Positions 47,666 to 56,302 of a stretch of DNA of 64,000 bases are shown one piece after another (position 1 is the first letter of the stretch; each line of letters starts with the position of its first letter). The position numbers and the translations under genes are program-made. The stretch comes from Enterococcus montenegrensis (GTDB lineage: Bacteria; Bacillota; Bacilli; Lactobacillales; Enterococcaceae), in NCBI RefSeq assembly GCF_029983095.1, contig NZ_CP120467.1, positions 372,001 to 436,000 of the forward strand. Direction: 5' to 3'. The notes beneath the pieces were generated by a model, which was not told the DNA's origin, did no database searches, and was given only the letters and a program-made list of their open reading frames with translations.

Positions 47666-47810
47666 TGCAATCACCTCAAGGATATTATAACAGAAAAGGT
47701 ATGCACTGGGGATGCTAAAGGATATCAGAAATGGACGTATTTTTGTCATAGGATAAGCTTGTCTAACGGTCCAAAATTTTTTGCTTTAGGAAAAAGTAGT
47801 GTAGTTTAGT

Positions 47811-47867
47811 AAAAAAAGTACCTCCGTAAAATTTCAAAGCAATTTTTACGGAGGTACTCTTTTTTAT
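47811..47867 (-). terminator. azoR terminator
   Basis: GTACCTCCGTAAAA pairs with TTTTACGGAGGTAC, flanked by A- and T-runs; it lies just past the azoreductase stop codon on the minus strand. Confidence 0.92.
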
Positions 47868-47892
47868 TTGGCTAACAAAGTCAATAGAAGAC

Positions 47893-48513
47893 TTAGAAAG
47901 TTTTTGCTGCAGCTTTTACTTCTGTTGTAGCTTTTGCCATAATTTCATCGACTTTGGTTGGGTCAAAGTCTAAGCCTTCAGCTAAAACTTCACTAAAGTC
48001 GCTGATACCAATGAAGTTCAATAGTTGGCGGGTATATTGGGCAGCGAAGTCTTGTCCGTTATAAAAACCGCCGCTTGCTTGAATATGCAATGCTTTTTTA
48101 CCTGTAACTAAACCAACCGGACCTTCAGCTGTATATTTGAAGGTTTTACCGGCAACACAGATTGTGTCAAACCAGGCTTTTAAGCGACTTGGGATGCTTA
48201 AATTCCACAATGGATTGGCAATCACGACTTTATCGGCCTTTTCAAATTGTTCCGTCAAACCATTAAAAGCAGCCAACTTAGCTTGTTGCGCAGCTGTTAG
48301 CTCGTTAAATTGTGCCCCGTTCATTAAAGCGTGCCAGCCAGAAGTGATATCACCATCGATTTCAGGGAAATCAGCAGCATAAGGATTGACCACGATAATT
48401 TCATCGTTGGGGTTAGTTTCTTTATAAGTAGTTAAAAAGCTTTCTAATAATTGAATTGCATGAGAATCTTTGGCATCAAGGGGATGTCCTTTAACTGCAA
48501 GTAATGTTGTCAT
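47893..48513 (-). CDS. azoR: FMN-dependent NADH-azoreductase
   Basis: A 206-residue flavodoxin-like quinone/azo reductase. FMN-binding pieces: VKGHPLDAKDSHAIQLLESF at the N-terminus, ANPLWNLSIPSRLKAWFDTICVAGKTFKYT near 100-128, and QASGGFYNG near 150. AzoR-type enzymes use NADH to reduce quinones and azo dyes in two-electron steps and probably protect against quinone stress. The ATG at 48513 follows GGAGGAAAA; the upstream open frame overlaps that RBS. It is a single-gene unit. Confidence 0.93.
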   Translation of the reverse strand: MTTLLAVKGHPLDAKDSHAIQLLESFLTTYKETNPNDEIIVVNPYAADFPEIDGDITSGWHALMNGAQFNELTAAQQAKLAAFNGLTEQFEKADKVVIANPLWNLSIPSRLKAWFDTICVAGKTFKYTAEGPVGLVTGKKALHIQASGGFYNGQDFAAQYTRQLLNFIGISDFSEVLAEGLDFDPTKVDEIMAKATTEVKAAAKTF

Positions 48514-48693
48514 GTTTTTTTCCTCCAATTTTTTCCAGTACGTATTTGTTGCCACAATTAACAAGTGACATCAGTTTTTTTAAACTATGTATGCGTATAA
48601 AAAAACGCACGTTGTGATTATAACGGTTACATTTAATAATTTTCAATTTATTTGCTTGTGAAAGACGATAAGTAAAATTTAAAAGGATTCAAC

Positions 48694-48808
48694 TTGCATT
48701 TTCTCTTCTAATCAAGTAAAGTATACCTGTGTGCAATGCGCACCACCTGTCACTTGGTTTGGCGAGTCACCAACGCTTTACTCAGTCGCAGGGAGAATAA
48801 TAATGTGA
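48694..48808 (+). promoter_or_regulatory. rpsO promoter and structured leader
   Basis: TTGCAT (48694-48699) and TAAAGT (48717-48722) with a 17-bp spacer. The leader of about 90 nt has a hairpin GTGTGC-AAT-GCGCAC and further GC-rich pairing (TGTCACTTGG with CGAGTCACC region). Autogenous S15 control through rpsO leaders is known in several bacteria; that role here is inferred. Confidence 0.6.
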
Positions 48809-48819
48809 GGTGAAAAAAC

Positions 48820-49089
48820 ATGGCAATTTCAAAAGAACGTAAAAACGAAATCATGACAAAATTTGCACGCCACGAAGGCGACACTGGTTCTCCAGAAGTG
48901 CAAATCGCTGTGTTGACTGAAGAGATCAACCACTTGAATGAACACGCACGCGTCCACAAAAAAGACCACCATTCTTACCGTGGTTTGATGAAAAAAGTTG
49001 GTCATCGTCGTAACTTGTTAGCTTACTTACGTAAAACTGACGTACAACGTTACCGCGAATTGATCCAAGCTTTAGGATTACGTCGTTAG
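48820..49089 (+). CDS. rpsO: 30S ribosomal protein S15
   Basis: An 89-residue S15, the universal length. Diagnostic segments are [19 protein letters not shown] near 12-30, [15 protein letters not shown] near 42-56 and [14 protein letters not shown] near 60-73. S15 binds the 16S central domain and is needed for 30S platform assembly. The ATG follows GTGAGGTG. It has its own promoter, leader and terminator and lies 180 bp before pnp, the widely conserved rpsO-pnp arrangement. Confidence 0.98.
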   Translation: MAISKERKNEIMTKFARHEGDTGSPEVQIAVLTEEINHLNEHARVHKKDHHSYRGLMKKVGHRRNLLAYLRKTDVQRYRELIQALGLRR

Positions 49090-49102
49090 TCGTTATCGTC
49101 TT

Positions 49103-49137
49103 AAAAGTGAGGTTCAGCATGAATCTCACTTTTTTTG
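49103..49137 (+). terminator. rpsO terminator
   Basis: AAAAGTGAG pairs with CTCACTTTT around a 13-nt loop, with a T-run; readthrough could reach pnp. Confidence 0.88.
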
Positions 49138-49162
49138 CTATAAAAAACTAAACAAAAGCTGG

Positions 49163-49248
49163 GGTAGTGGTAAGGCTAACTACTAACCAAATGAAAGCTT
49201 TGAAATGTTATTTTAAATTTTTCATTTGTTTAGTAGCAGCCCACTATC
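49163..49248 (+). other. Long foldback stem in the pnp leader
   Basis: GGTAGTGG (49163-49170) pairs with CCACTATC (49241-49248), and CTACTAACCAAATGA (49180-49194) pairs at 14 of 15 positions with TCATTTGTTTAGTAG (49222-49236). This makes a stem of over 20 bp with an internal loop. In E. coli a comparable pnp leader stem is cut by RNase III and mediates autoregulation. Confidence 0.75.
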
Positions 49249-49269
49249 TACAGAAAGATAGGAGAACTT

Positions 49270-51393
49270 ATGACAAAGCAAGTATTTAAAACAACTTGGG
49301 GCGGCCGCCCCTTGCAAGTTGAAGTCGGTCAATTAGCTAAACAAGCCAACGGAGCAGTGTTAGTCCGCTATGGTGATACAGCCGTATTGAGTGCAGCCGT
49401 TGCCTCAAAAGAAGCAAAAGATACAGACTTTTTCCCATTGACGATTAACTATGAAGAAAAAATGTATGCCGTTGGTAAGATCCCTGGTGGTTTTATTAAA
49501 CGTGAAGGTCGCCCTTCAACTGACGCGACATTGACAGCCCGTTTAATCGACCGGCCAATTCGTCCAATGTTTGCAGAAGGCTTCCGTAATGAAGTGCAAG
49601 TAACCAATATTGTAATGAGCGTAGAACAAGATTGTTCACCTGCTATGGCTGCAATGTTAGGTTCATCTTTAGCGCTATCTATTTCAGACATTCCTTTTGA
49701 TGGCCCAATTGCTGGTGTTGAAGTTGGTCGTGTCAATGGTGAATATGTGTTGAACCCAACTGTTGAACAAGCAGAAAAAACAGATATCGAATTAAGTGTA
49801 GCCGGGACAAAACAAGCAATTAACATGGTGGAATCCGGCGCTAAAGAAGTGTCAGAAGACGATATGCTAGGTGCTTTACTATTTGGTTTTGATGCAATTA
49901 AAGAATTAGTTGCTTTCCAAGAAGAAATTGTCGCAGCTGTCGGCAAAGAAAAAATGGAAGTAAAACTTTTACAAGTTAATCCAGAATTAAAACAAGACAT
50001 TTACGACAACTACTACAATGTTATGAAAACTGCTGTTATGACAGAAGAAAAACTAGCTCGTGAAGATGAAATTGAGAAAGTAAAAGAAACTGTCAAAGAA
50101 GTTTACGCAGAAAAATTTGCTAATATTGAAACAGAAGACTTGGTTCAAATTACAAAAGAAATCAAGCAAGTAGCTGAAGACTTAGAAAAAGATGTGGTAC
50201 GGGAATTAATTACAATTGATAAAATCCGCCCTGATGGTCGTAAGTTAGACGAAATCCGTCAACTTTCCTCAGAAGTTGGTTTATTACCACGGGTTCATGG
50301 TTCTGGTTTATTTACGCGGGGACAAACGCAAGCTCTATCTGCTTGTACTTTAGCACCATTAGGAGAACATCAAATTATTGATGGTTTAGGTGTGGAAGAG
50401 TCTAAACGTTTCATTCACCACTACAATTTCCCCCAATTTTCAGTTGGTTCAACGGGTCGCGCCGGCTCACCTGGTCGTCGTGAAATTGGACATGGTGCTT
50501 TAGGGGAACGTGCATTAGCACAAGTGATCCCAAGTGAAACAGATTTCCCTTATACAATTCGTTTAGTCGCAGAAGTTTTAGAATCGAATGGTTCTTCTTC
50601 ACAAGCAAGTATTTGTGCAGGAACATTAGCATTGATGGATGCTGGTGTGCCAATTAAAGCGCCAGTTGCCGGCATTGCGATGGGTCTGGTTTCAGATGGT
50701 GAAAATTACACAATCTTGACAGATATTCAAGGCTTGGAAGATCACTTAGGCGATATGGACTTTAAAGTTGCAGGTACCAAAGATGGTATTACAGCACTAC
50801 AAATGGATATCAAAATTCAAGGTATTACAGAACAAATTTTACGTGAAGCATTAGCGCAAGCGAAAAAAGCACGTTTTGAAATCTTAGAAGAATTAACTTC
50901 AACATTGGCGCAACCGCGCGAAGAGTTGAGCCCATATGCACCGAAGATTGAAATGATCCAAATCGATCCTGAAAAAATCAAAGTGGTTATCGGTAAAGGT
51001 GGCGACACCATTAACGGTATCATTGAAGAAACAGGCGTTAAAATCGATATCGATCAAGAAGGTAAAGTTTCAATCGCCTCAGCTGATTCAGAAATGATTC
51101 AAAAAGCGATTAAGATTATTGAAGAATTAACCAAAGAAGTAAAAGTTGGCGAAGTTTACTTAGGTAAAGTTGTCCGCATTGAAAAATTTGGTGCCTTCGT
51201 TAACTTAATCAAAGGTAAAGATGGCTTAGTTCACATTTCACAGCTCGCAAATGAACGTGTAAACAACGTAGAAGACGTAGTGAAATTAGGGGATGAAGTT
51301 TTAGTTAAAGTAACGGAAATTGACCGTCAAGGCCGTGTCAACTTATCTCGTAAAGCATTATTAAAAGACGATAACAAAGAAGACGCTAAATAA
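49270..51393 (+). CDS. pnp: Polyribonucleotide nucleotidyltransferase (PNPase)
   Basis: A 707-residue phosphorolytic 3'-5' exoribonuclease. Two RNase PH domains (residues 10-230 and 310-540; catalytic region [22 protein letters not shown] near 395-416), a KH domain ([19 protein letters not shown] near 560) and an S1 domain ([18 protein letters not shown] near 625) are in the usual order. It degrades mRNA in the degradosome and can add tails. ATG behind ATAGGAG. It follows rpsO and carries a foldback leader suggesting autogenous control. Confidence 0.98.
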   Translation: MTKQVFKTTWGGRPLQVEVGQLAKQANGAVLVRYGDTAVLSAAVASKEAKDTDFFPLTINYEEKMYAVGKIPGGFIKREGRPSTDATLTARLIDRPIRPMFAEGFRNEVQVTNIVMSVEQDCSPAMAAMLGSSLALSISDIPFDGPIAGVEVGRVNGEYVLNPTVEQAEKTDIELSVAGTKQAINMVESGAKEVSEDDMLGALLFGFDAIKELVAFQEEIVAAVGKEKMEVKLLQVNPELKQDIYDNYYNVMKTAVMTEEKLAREDEIEKVKETVKEVYAEKFANIETEDLVQITKEIKQVAEDLEKDVVRELITIDKIRPDGRKLDEIRQLSSEVGLLPRVHGSGLFTRGQTQALSACTLAPLGEHQIIDGLGVEESKRFIHHYNFPQFSVGSTGRAGSPGRREIGHGALGERALAQVIPSETDFPYTIRLVAEVLESNGSSSQASICAGTLALMDAGVPIKAPVAGIAMGLVSDGENYTILTDIQGLEDHLGDMDFKVAGTKDGITALQMDIKIQGITEQILREALAQAKKARFEILEELTSTLAQPREELSPYAPKIEMIQIDPEKIKVVIGKGGDTINGIIEETGVKIDIDQEGKVSIASADSEMIQKAIKIIEELTKEVKVGEVYLGKVVRIEKFGAFVNLIKGKDGLVHISQLANERVNNVEDVVKLGDEVLVKVTEIDRQGRVNLSRKALLKDDNKEDAK

Positions 51394-51400
51394 TAAAAAT

Positions 51401-51446
51401 AGGCTTGGAGCAGAGGTTTGATTAACCCTTGCCCCAAGCCTTTTTA
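51401..51446 (+). terminator. pnp terminator
   Basis: AGGCTTGG plus GCA pairs with TGC plus CCAAGCCT, followed by TTTTTAG. Confidence 0.85.
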
Positions 51447-51523
51447 GTTGGGAAAATGATAAGATTTTTCTTTCGCGCTGGTATTAAAAAATTCCCAATG
51501 CTATGAACTTTTATGGATATTGC

Positions 51524-51635
51524 GCTTCACAAATTACTCTGATAAGAAATAAGGTAAAACTTTTAAAAATTTGACGAACAATTTAAAAAAATTCACACTT
51601 ATTTTTCCTAGGCTAAACGAGTTTACTTCGGCTTT
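51524..51635. repeat. Third, diverged copy of the 19.6-kb intergenic repeat
   Basis: AGAAATAAGG, TTTTAAAAATTTGA, ACAATTT, TTATTTTT, AGGCTAA and TTTACTTCGGCTTT occur in the same order and spacing as in the 19621-19812 copies, and the preceding GCGCTTCACAAATTACTCT resembles the segment between those copies. No ORF. It lies between pnp and the methyltransferase gene. Confidence 0.7.
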
Positions 51636-51639
51636 ACTG

Positions 51640-52368
51640 TTAATTCTTTTGTACTTTGATAAGTAACATCATAGGGCGGCGAAGTTCTTCTTTCATGCCA
51701 TCTTCATGCCACCTGTCTTTTGGCGGCAAGGGTTCCACCACATCTAAAAGCGTAAAATCATTTTTTAACAAAGTCTGCAAATAAGTTGTGAGGGTTCGAT
51801 GATATTTTACAACTTTTTCCCCTAAGAAATTGGTTTTTCGTAAACCTTCTGTAAAGTAATGGTCAAGGGGATAATGTAAAATATTTCCATTGTCATCGTA
51901 ATACCAATCTTCTGATCCTTCTGCCGTGAAGGCGGGATGTTCCACTGAAAAAAGTAAAATTCCCTCAGGTTTTAAGTAGCTTTTGATATTTGCAATTAAA
52001 CTAGCAAAATCAGCGACATAATGAATAGCTAAAGAGCTCATGACGATATCAAAAGAATCAGCAGGAAATGAAATTGTGGCAATATCAGCTTGTAAATAAT
52101 GGACAGGATATTCTTTTGTTTTTTGTTTGGCTACTGTCAACATTTTTTTTGATAAATCTACGCCGGTTACATTCTTTGCGCCGTGTTTTGCGGCATAAAG
52201 ACAGTGCCAACCATAGCCACAGCCAAGATCCAAAACTGTTTTTTCCTTAAAGTCTGGTAATAACTTTTGCAGCGTTGGCCACTCTCCAGCACCCGTTAAA
52301 CCTTTTTGGCTGCGGTCCATTTGGCTGTACTTGTAAAAAAATGTTTCGTTGTCATAAATATTTTCCAT
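51640..52368 (-). CDS. Class I SAM-dependent methyltransferase
   Basis: A 242-residue methyltransferase. Motif I TVLDLGCGYGWHCLYAA near residue 45 binds S-adenosylmethionine; the acidic VTGVDLSKKML follows, then YLQADIATISFP and FDIVMSSLAIHYVADF near 95-120, the standard Rossmann order. The C-terminal part (EHPAFTAEGSEDWYYDDNG) is typical of small-molecule methyltransferases of this UbiE/Tam-like group. The substrate is unknown. ATG at 52368, eight bases after GGAGG. Lies next to the MATE exporter gene on the same strand, 62 bp apart. Confidence 0.9.
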   Translation of the reverse strand: MENIYDNETFFYKYSQMDRSQKGLTGAGEWPTLQKLLPDFKEKTVLDLGCGYGWHCLYAAKHGAKNVTGVDLSKKMLTVAKQKTKEYPVHYLQADIATISFPADSFDIVMSSLAIHYVADFASLIANIKSYLKPEGILLFSVEHPAFTAEGSEDWYYDDNGNILHYPLDHYFTEGLRKTNFLGEKVVKYHRTLTTYLQTLLKNDFTLLDVVEPLPPKDRWHEDGMKEELRRPMMLLIKVQKN

Positions 52369-52429
52369 GTTTTTTTCCTCCATGTCATTTTTTATTAAAT
52401 GTCATGGCGTTTGGCTCTTTTATGGGCAA

Positions 52430-53761
52430 TCATAGTATCAACCTACTTTCTCTTTTTATTTTAGCACGCTTAATAGGAAATATCGCTGCGATAACTTTTT
52501 TTACTTGTATAAATAATAGGCTTGCAATCAATAGGGTTAAAAATTCACTTAAAGGTAAGCTGCTCCATACCCCGACTATGCCAAAAGTTTTTCCAAGTAA
52601 AATTACAAAGGGGAGAATTAATACATAACCCCGCAGCAAAGCAACTGCAAAAGATTGTTTTGCGTAACCGACAGCAGAAAAGAAAATACTAAAGACGATA
52701 TTAAAGCAGGCACCAAACAAGGCTAAAAAGTAAATCCCCATCCCTTTGGTTGCAAGGTGTGTTAAGGTCGCATCGTGATCGCGATTAAATAAGCCGACAA
52801 TTGGGAACTTGAAAAGAGTTATAACGAGATACAACAGGAATGCTAAAAAAAGGCTAACGGTAAAACCGTAACGTAAATAGCTGAAAACTTTTGTTTCTTC
52901 TTTTTTTGCTGCCGCTTGTGAGATTAAAGGCTGAATACCCTGTGCAACGCCCGTAAACAAAGATAAGCCGACAAGTAAGATATTGGCAAGCACGCCATAT
53001 GCTGCTACAGCAATATCTCCGCTTAAAGCAAGCAGCACTTGATTGAAAACTAAAATGCTAATGCCGGTACTCATTTCGGTCAAAAAAGAAGCTAAGCCTA
53101 ATTGTGTGCTACAGCTGATGGTCTTGAATTTTGGTAATGTAAATTGCCAAATTAAACGACGGTTGGCTTTCCTTTTGTGGGTGCTTAAAATCAATAAACT
53201 TAAAACGGGAGCTAATACAGTAGCTAGTGCAGCCCCGGCCATTCCCATATTCATTGGGAAAACGAAAATATAGTCAAAGATAATATTAAAAAGACTAGAA
53301 AAAAGCATAGCTTTCATCGCCAGTTGCGGATTATGATCATTGCGAATAAAGGCTAAGACCAAATTGTTGCAAATGAAAAAAGGCGCCATAATTAAAATGA
53401 AACGTAAGTAGGTCGTAGTTAGCGGCAATGTGGCCAAACTTGCTCCCAGTAAAGAAGCTAAAGGTGCTGCAAAAATTAAACCCAACAAAGTAAAGAGGAG
53501 TCCGATGATAATTCCTGTCAAAAGCAGCTGGGAAAAGTAATTTTTTTGTCCTCCTTTTAAAACAAACAAGGTAGCACCCCCCATTCCTAAAAGTAGTCCT
53601 AAACCATTCAAAAGGTTAAAGAGCGGTAAAGCAATATTAAGAGCAGTTAATCCTAAAGTTCCTACACCATTTGCAATAAAAAAAGTGTCGGCTAGAATAT
53701 ACAAAGACAAACCAAAAGTACTTAAGACGCTCCGCGTGACATAGCCTCTAATTTCTTTCAT
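52430..53761 (-). CDS. MATE-family multidrug/Na+ antiporter
   Basis: A 443-residue, 12-helix MATE transporter. It begins with a short tail then YILADTFFIANGVGTLGLTALNIALPL, the usual first MATE helix pair, and the second half repeats the pattern (VLANILLVGLSLFTGVAQGIQPLIS near 260). MATE pumps expel cationic drugs using sodium or proton gradients. The ATG at 53761 follows TTGGAGGAA. The same frame remains open back to a TTG at 53833 through a terminator-like hairpin, but the good RBS marks 53761. Its transcript carries an attenuator. Confidence 0.88.
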   Translation of the reverse strand: MKEIRGYVTRSVLSTFGLSLYILADTFFIANGVGTLGLTALNIALPLFNLLNGLGLLLGMGGATLFVLKGGQKNYFSQLLLTGIIIGLLFTLLGLIFAAPLASLLGASLATLPLTTTYLRFILIMAPFFICNNLVLAFIRNDHNPQLAMKAMLFSSLFNIIFDYIFVFPMNMGMAGAALATVLAPVLSLLILSTHKRKANRRLIWQFTLPKFKTISCSTQLGLASFLTEMSTGISILVFNQVLLALSGDIAVAAYGVLANILLVGLSLFTGVAQGIQPLISQAAAKKEETKVFSYLRYGFTVSLFLAFLLYLVITLFKFPIVGLFNRDHDATLTHLATKGMGIYFLALFGACFNIVFSIFFSAVGYAKQSFAVALLRGYVLILPFVILLGKTFGIVGVWSSLPLSEFLTLLIASLLFIQVKKVIAAIFPIKRAKIKRESRLIL

Positions 53762-53773
53762 AAAAATTCCTCC

Positions 53774-53910
53774 AAAAAAAGAGCAGAACTTTATCCTCCA
53801 TTGGCCTATGGGATAAAGTGCTACTCTCAACAATTTTTTGTTGGCAAAACCCGGCGATTTTGCAGATATGTGAATGAATTCATTTTAGCAACTTGCCAAA
53901 TATTACGCAA
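53774..53910 (-). promoter_or_regulatory. MATE gene promoter and leader terminator (attenuator)
   Basis: Minus strand: promoter TTGCGT-17-TAAAAT (complement of 53905-53910 and 53882-53887). About 50 nt into the leader, GAGTAGCACTTTATCC pairs with GGATAAAGTTCTGCTC (one internal mismatch region), immediately followed by seven Ts and then the GGAGG of the gene. This is an intrinsic terminator placed between promoter and start codon, so expression requires readthrough or antitermination. Confidence 0.78.
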
Positions 53911-54020
53911 TCTTAATGAGCAAAGGTTCATTTTATTTTTCAAATTAAGTTGTTACATAAGCAAATAATGGAAAAAAGACCAGTTTTAATTTTGTACCTT
54001 AATAATAAGGAGATGAGAAG

Positions 54021-55016
54021 ATGGTCTATCAATGCTTATTGGAAAGAGATGAACGAGCAATTTGGCAAATTTATTCGTTGGGACAAAGAGGTGAGCTGGT
54101 TGCATACGAGCACTTGCAAGCAGCATTTCATTTCGCTAAGACAAAGATTCAGCGCTTGTGTGACTGGTGGGCAGAAATTGAGGAAAAAGAGGCAGTCGGA
54201 ATATATTTTACGCCACGAAATGCCGGTATTCAGGTTGAATTAGCAGATCATTTTTGTCAAACGCGTTTGTGGCAAAGACTTTTGTCTGAAAGTTTGACAT
54301 TTCACTTGTTGTGGCAAAAACTAAACGATCCCTTGGTAACGATCACGCAACTTTCACAGCAGCACTATATTGCCCGGAAAACAGTGTGGCGACGTTTAGA
54401 AGGACTTCGGCCATTGTGGTTAAATTTCAATTTACGCTTAGATGATAATTTTCAAAGCTGCCTGATGGGTTTGGAAAGTCAGAAACGTTACTTGATTTTG
54501 CAGTTAAAAAAGATGCAGATGCTGCCCTTTGAAAGAGATAGTGCAGCACTATTGTCCTACATGCAAGAACTTAGCTTAAAGCGTCAAAATTTTGGCTTTA
54601 AACTAACCCCGATGGAAGCAAAAATCTTACATAGTCGTGCACCACAACTTCCTTATCAAATTGATGAAAGAGGATGGCTATATTTATTGCGTCAATTATT
54701 AGGAAATGAGATTTGGTTACCTAAAAGTTATCAAACTTTCGTTACTGCATTAGAAAACCACCCCCATTCACTTGGTTTAACGCCAACAGACACAAAAGAA
54801 ATTTATCGCTATCATTTATGTTTGCAGCTTTTTTGTGGCGATAGCTTTGAGGAGTTTTTAACGCCTCGCTGTATTTTATCTGAGGCTTATTTGATACAAG
54901 AGTTCAGTGAAAAATATGTGGATAAGTATGCAAGATTCACCCGCAAGCATCGCTATGTCGTTAATGGCTATGATTACGCATTGAAAAAGAAGTCTTCTTC
55001 TTTAGAATTTGCTTAA
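54021..55016 (+). CDS. Mga-like helix-turn-helix regulator
   Basis: A 331-residue regulator. The clearest motif is a winged helix near residues 85-130: 'LTFHLLWQKLNDPLVTITQLS' then QQHYIARKTVWRRLEGLRP, closely following the Mga HTH pattern ('L...LL..P..TL.ELA..L..S.STL.R.LK.L'). The rest is helical and lacks the PRD histidines and EIIB-like domain of full Mga proteins (about 500 residues), so it is a short form. The ATG follows AAGGAGATGA. It is divergent from the MATE gene, sharing a 260-bp intergenic region, which makes that gene a possible target. Confidence 0.78.
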   Translation: MVYQCLLERDERAIWQIYSLGQRGELVAYEHLQAAFHFAKTKIQRLCDWWAEIEEKEAVGIYFTPRNAGIQVELADHFCQTRLWQRLLSESLTFHLLWQKLNDPLVTITQLSQQHYIARKTVWRRLEGLRPLWLNFNLRLDDNFQSCLMGLESQKRYLILQLKKMQMLPFERDSAALLSYMQELSLKRQNFGFKLTPMEAKILHSRAPQLPYQIDERGWLYLLRQLLGNEIWLPKSYQTFVTALENHPHSLGLTPTDTKEIYRYHLCLQLFCGDSFEEFLTPRCILSEAYLIQEFSEKYVDKYARFTRKHRYVVNGYDYALKKKSSSLEFA

Positions 55017-55112
55017 ATCTACTTTTTTAAGCGAAATTTATTGCATATAATTATAATTTTATTGTAAATGATGATAAAATATAAGCAATAAGTGACGAAA
55101 GTAGGTGGCAGA

Positions 55113-55376
55113 ATGCTGGAGTTATTTTGGTCTTTCATTGTTGGTAGCACTTTAGGTCTATTGGCTGGATTAATTATAGGAAATGATATTCGTAGTGGTT
55201 TTTTAGGCTATATGATAATAGGTTTTTTAGGTAGTTGGGTCGGGCGAATTTTTCTTGGTCCCACTGGTCCGCAAGTTGGTGGCTTCTACGTAATTCCCGC
55301 TTTAGTTGGTTCGGTGATGTGTCTAGCAGTCTGTTCATACCTTTTACAAAAAATTCGTCAGTTCGGTTTTTATTAG
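55113..55376 (+). CDS. GlsB/YeaQ/YmgE-family small membrane protein
   Basis: An 87-residue protein of three hydrophobic helices with glycine-rich turns (GSTLGLLAGLIIGNDIRSGFLG, then GFLGSWVGRIFLG), the pattern of the GlsB/YeaQ/YmgE ('transglycosylase-associated') family. Family members are stress-induced in enterococci and others (GlsB), with unknown mechanism. The ATG at 55113 follows TAGGTGG; the frame is open 21 bp upstream. It ends at a perfect hairpin terminator. Monocistronic. Confidence 0.85.
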   Translation: MLELFWSFIVGSTLGLLAGLIIGNDIRSGFLGYMIIGFLGSWVGRIFLGPTGPQVGGFYVIPALVGSVMCLAVCSYLLQKIRQFGFY

Positions 55377-55384
55377 TCAGTTTT

Positions 55385-55412
55385 AGCCATGCCGTTCGCA
55401 TGGCTTTTTTTT
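55385..55412 (+). terminator. Intrinsic terminator
   Basis: AGCCATGC pairs with GCATGGCT around CGTTC, followed by eight Ts. Confidence 0.94.
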
Positions 55413-55436
55413 ATGGGATTAAATGGCTCACTCTTT

Positions 55437-55468
55437 TGTAAGCGCTTTACATACTGTTATGTTAAAAT
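55437..55468 (+). promoter_or_regulatory. oad operon promoter with cre-like palindrome
   Basis: TGTAAGCGCTTTACA (55437-55451) is an inverted repeat (TGTAA/TTACA) resembling a catabolite-responsive element but one base longer than the 14-bp consensus. An extended -10, TG-T-TAAAAT, lies at 55460-55468, with no good -35. CcpA control is plausible and fits known repression of enterococcal oxaloacetate decarboxylase genes. Confidence 0.6.
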
Positions 55469-55521
55469 TAATTGAGCTATTATTTTTATCGTCTTAAATT
55501 TTCCTTTAAAGGAGGTGCCTG

Positions 55522-55860
55522 ATGGGATTTTGGAGCCGTTTATTTGGCAAGGAACAAACCGATACAACGCAGCGACAAGTTGTTTCACAAAACAATGCAG
55601 TGGCACACAAAACGCAAACTGACAATGATCAGTGGGAAGAGCTACCTTTTTTTATTCCCAATGAGGATGACAATGAACTTATAAGTGTGATTGCTACAAG
55701 TATTGCTGCTGGGAACGAAGAGGGAAGTTCTTTTGTGGTCAAAAAAATTATGAAAAAAAATCCTGAAGCGCAATTAGTGGCAATCGTTGCTGCAAGTATT
55801 GCCGCCGGGGTAGCACCAGATTCACAATTTATTGTTAAAAAAAATTATCAAAGAAAATGA
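55522..55860 (+). CDS. OadH-like small subunit of a decarboxylase system
   Basis: A 112-residue protein. The N-terminus MGFWSRLFGKEQ is amphipathic and could associate with the membrane. Residues 52-108 contain a tandem repeat: LISVIATSIAAGNEEGSSFVVKK and LVAIVAASIAAGVAPDSQFIVKK. I recall this repeat in the small OadG/OadH-type protein beside oxaloacetate decarboxylase genes of lactic acid bacteria, where it may help assemble the alpha and biotin subunits. Start behind AAAGGAGG. The biotin carrier gene follows 12 bp downstream. Confidence 0.7.
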   Translation: MGFWSRLFGKEQTDTTQRQVVSQNNAVAHKTQTDNDQWEELPFFIPNEDDNELISVIATSIAAGNEEGSSFVVKKIMKKNPEAQLVAIVAASIAAGVAPDSQFIVKKNYQRK

Positions 55861-55872
55861 CGGAGGGATTAT

Positions 55873-56283
55873 ATGTTACGGAAGTTCAAAATTTCAATTG
55901 ATGGCAAAGAGTATTTAGTCGAAATGGAAGAAATTGGTGGCGTAACACCGCAAGTACCAGCACCAATGCCAGTTGCAGCCACACCACCACCAACGCCAAC
56001 ACCGACAGCGCAACCTGTATCAGAAAGCACGCCCAAAGATAAACCAAAATCTACCGCTGCACCAGCAGGTAGTCACACACTCAGTGCCCCTATGCCAGGT
56101 ACAATTTTAAAATTGTTAGTAAATCCCGGCGAGTCAGTGACAGCGAATCAACCTGTAATGATTTTAGAAGCGATGAAAATGGAAAATGAAATTGTAGCAC
56201 CAAAAGATGGGACAGTTGCTGAAATCTTTGTGCAGGTGGGGGCAATTGTCAACGCAAGTGATCCCTTGATTGCCTTTAATTAG
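55873..56283 (+). CDS. oadD: Biotin carrier protein of an oxaloacetate decarboxylase-type system
   Basis: A 136-residue protein in three parts: a short N-terminal domain (MLRKFKISIDGKEYLVEME), a Pro/Ala/Thr-rich linker at about 29-66 (APMPVAATPPPTPTPTAQP), and a biotinyl domain at 68-136 (LSAPMPGTILKLLVNPGE, with the biotinylated Lys in EAMKMEN near 106). It carries CO2 from the carboxyltransferase. In Klebsiella this domain is fused to OadA; here it is separate, as in E. faecalis OadD. ATG behind GGAGGG. Confidence 0.9.
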   Translation: MLRKFKISIDGKEYLVEMEEIGGVTPQVPAPMPVAATPPPTPTPTAQPVSESTPKDKPKSTAAPAGSHTLSAPMPGTILKLLVNPGESVTANQPVMILEAMKMENEIVAPKDGTVAEIFVQVGAIVNASDPLIAFN

Positions 56284-56302
56284 CAGTTAGGAGGGAAATT
56301 TG

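Noticed and set aside
53950-54243. 97-codon plus-strand ORF overlapping the Mga-like gene
   Set aside because: It lies in another frame of a gene with a much better RBS and recognisable HTH.
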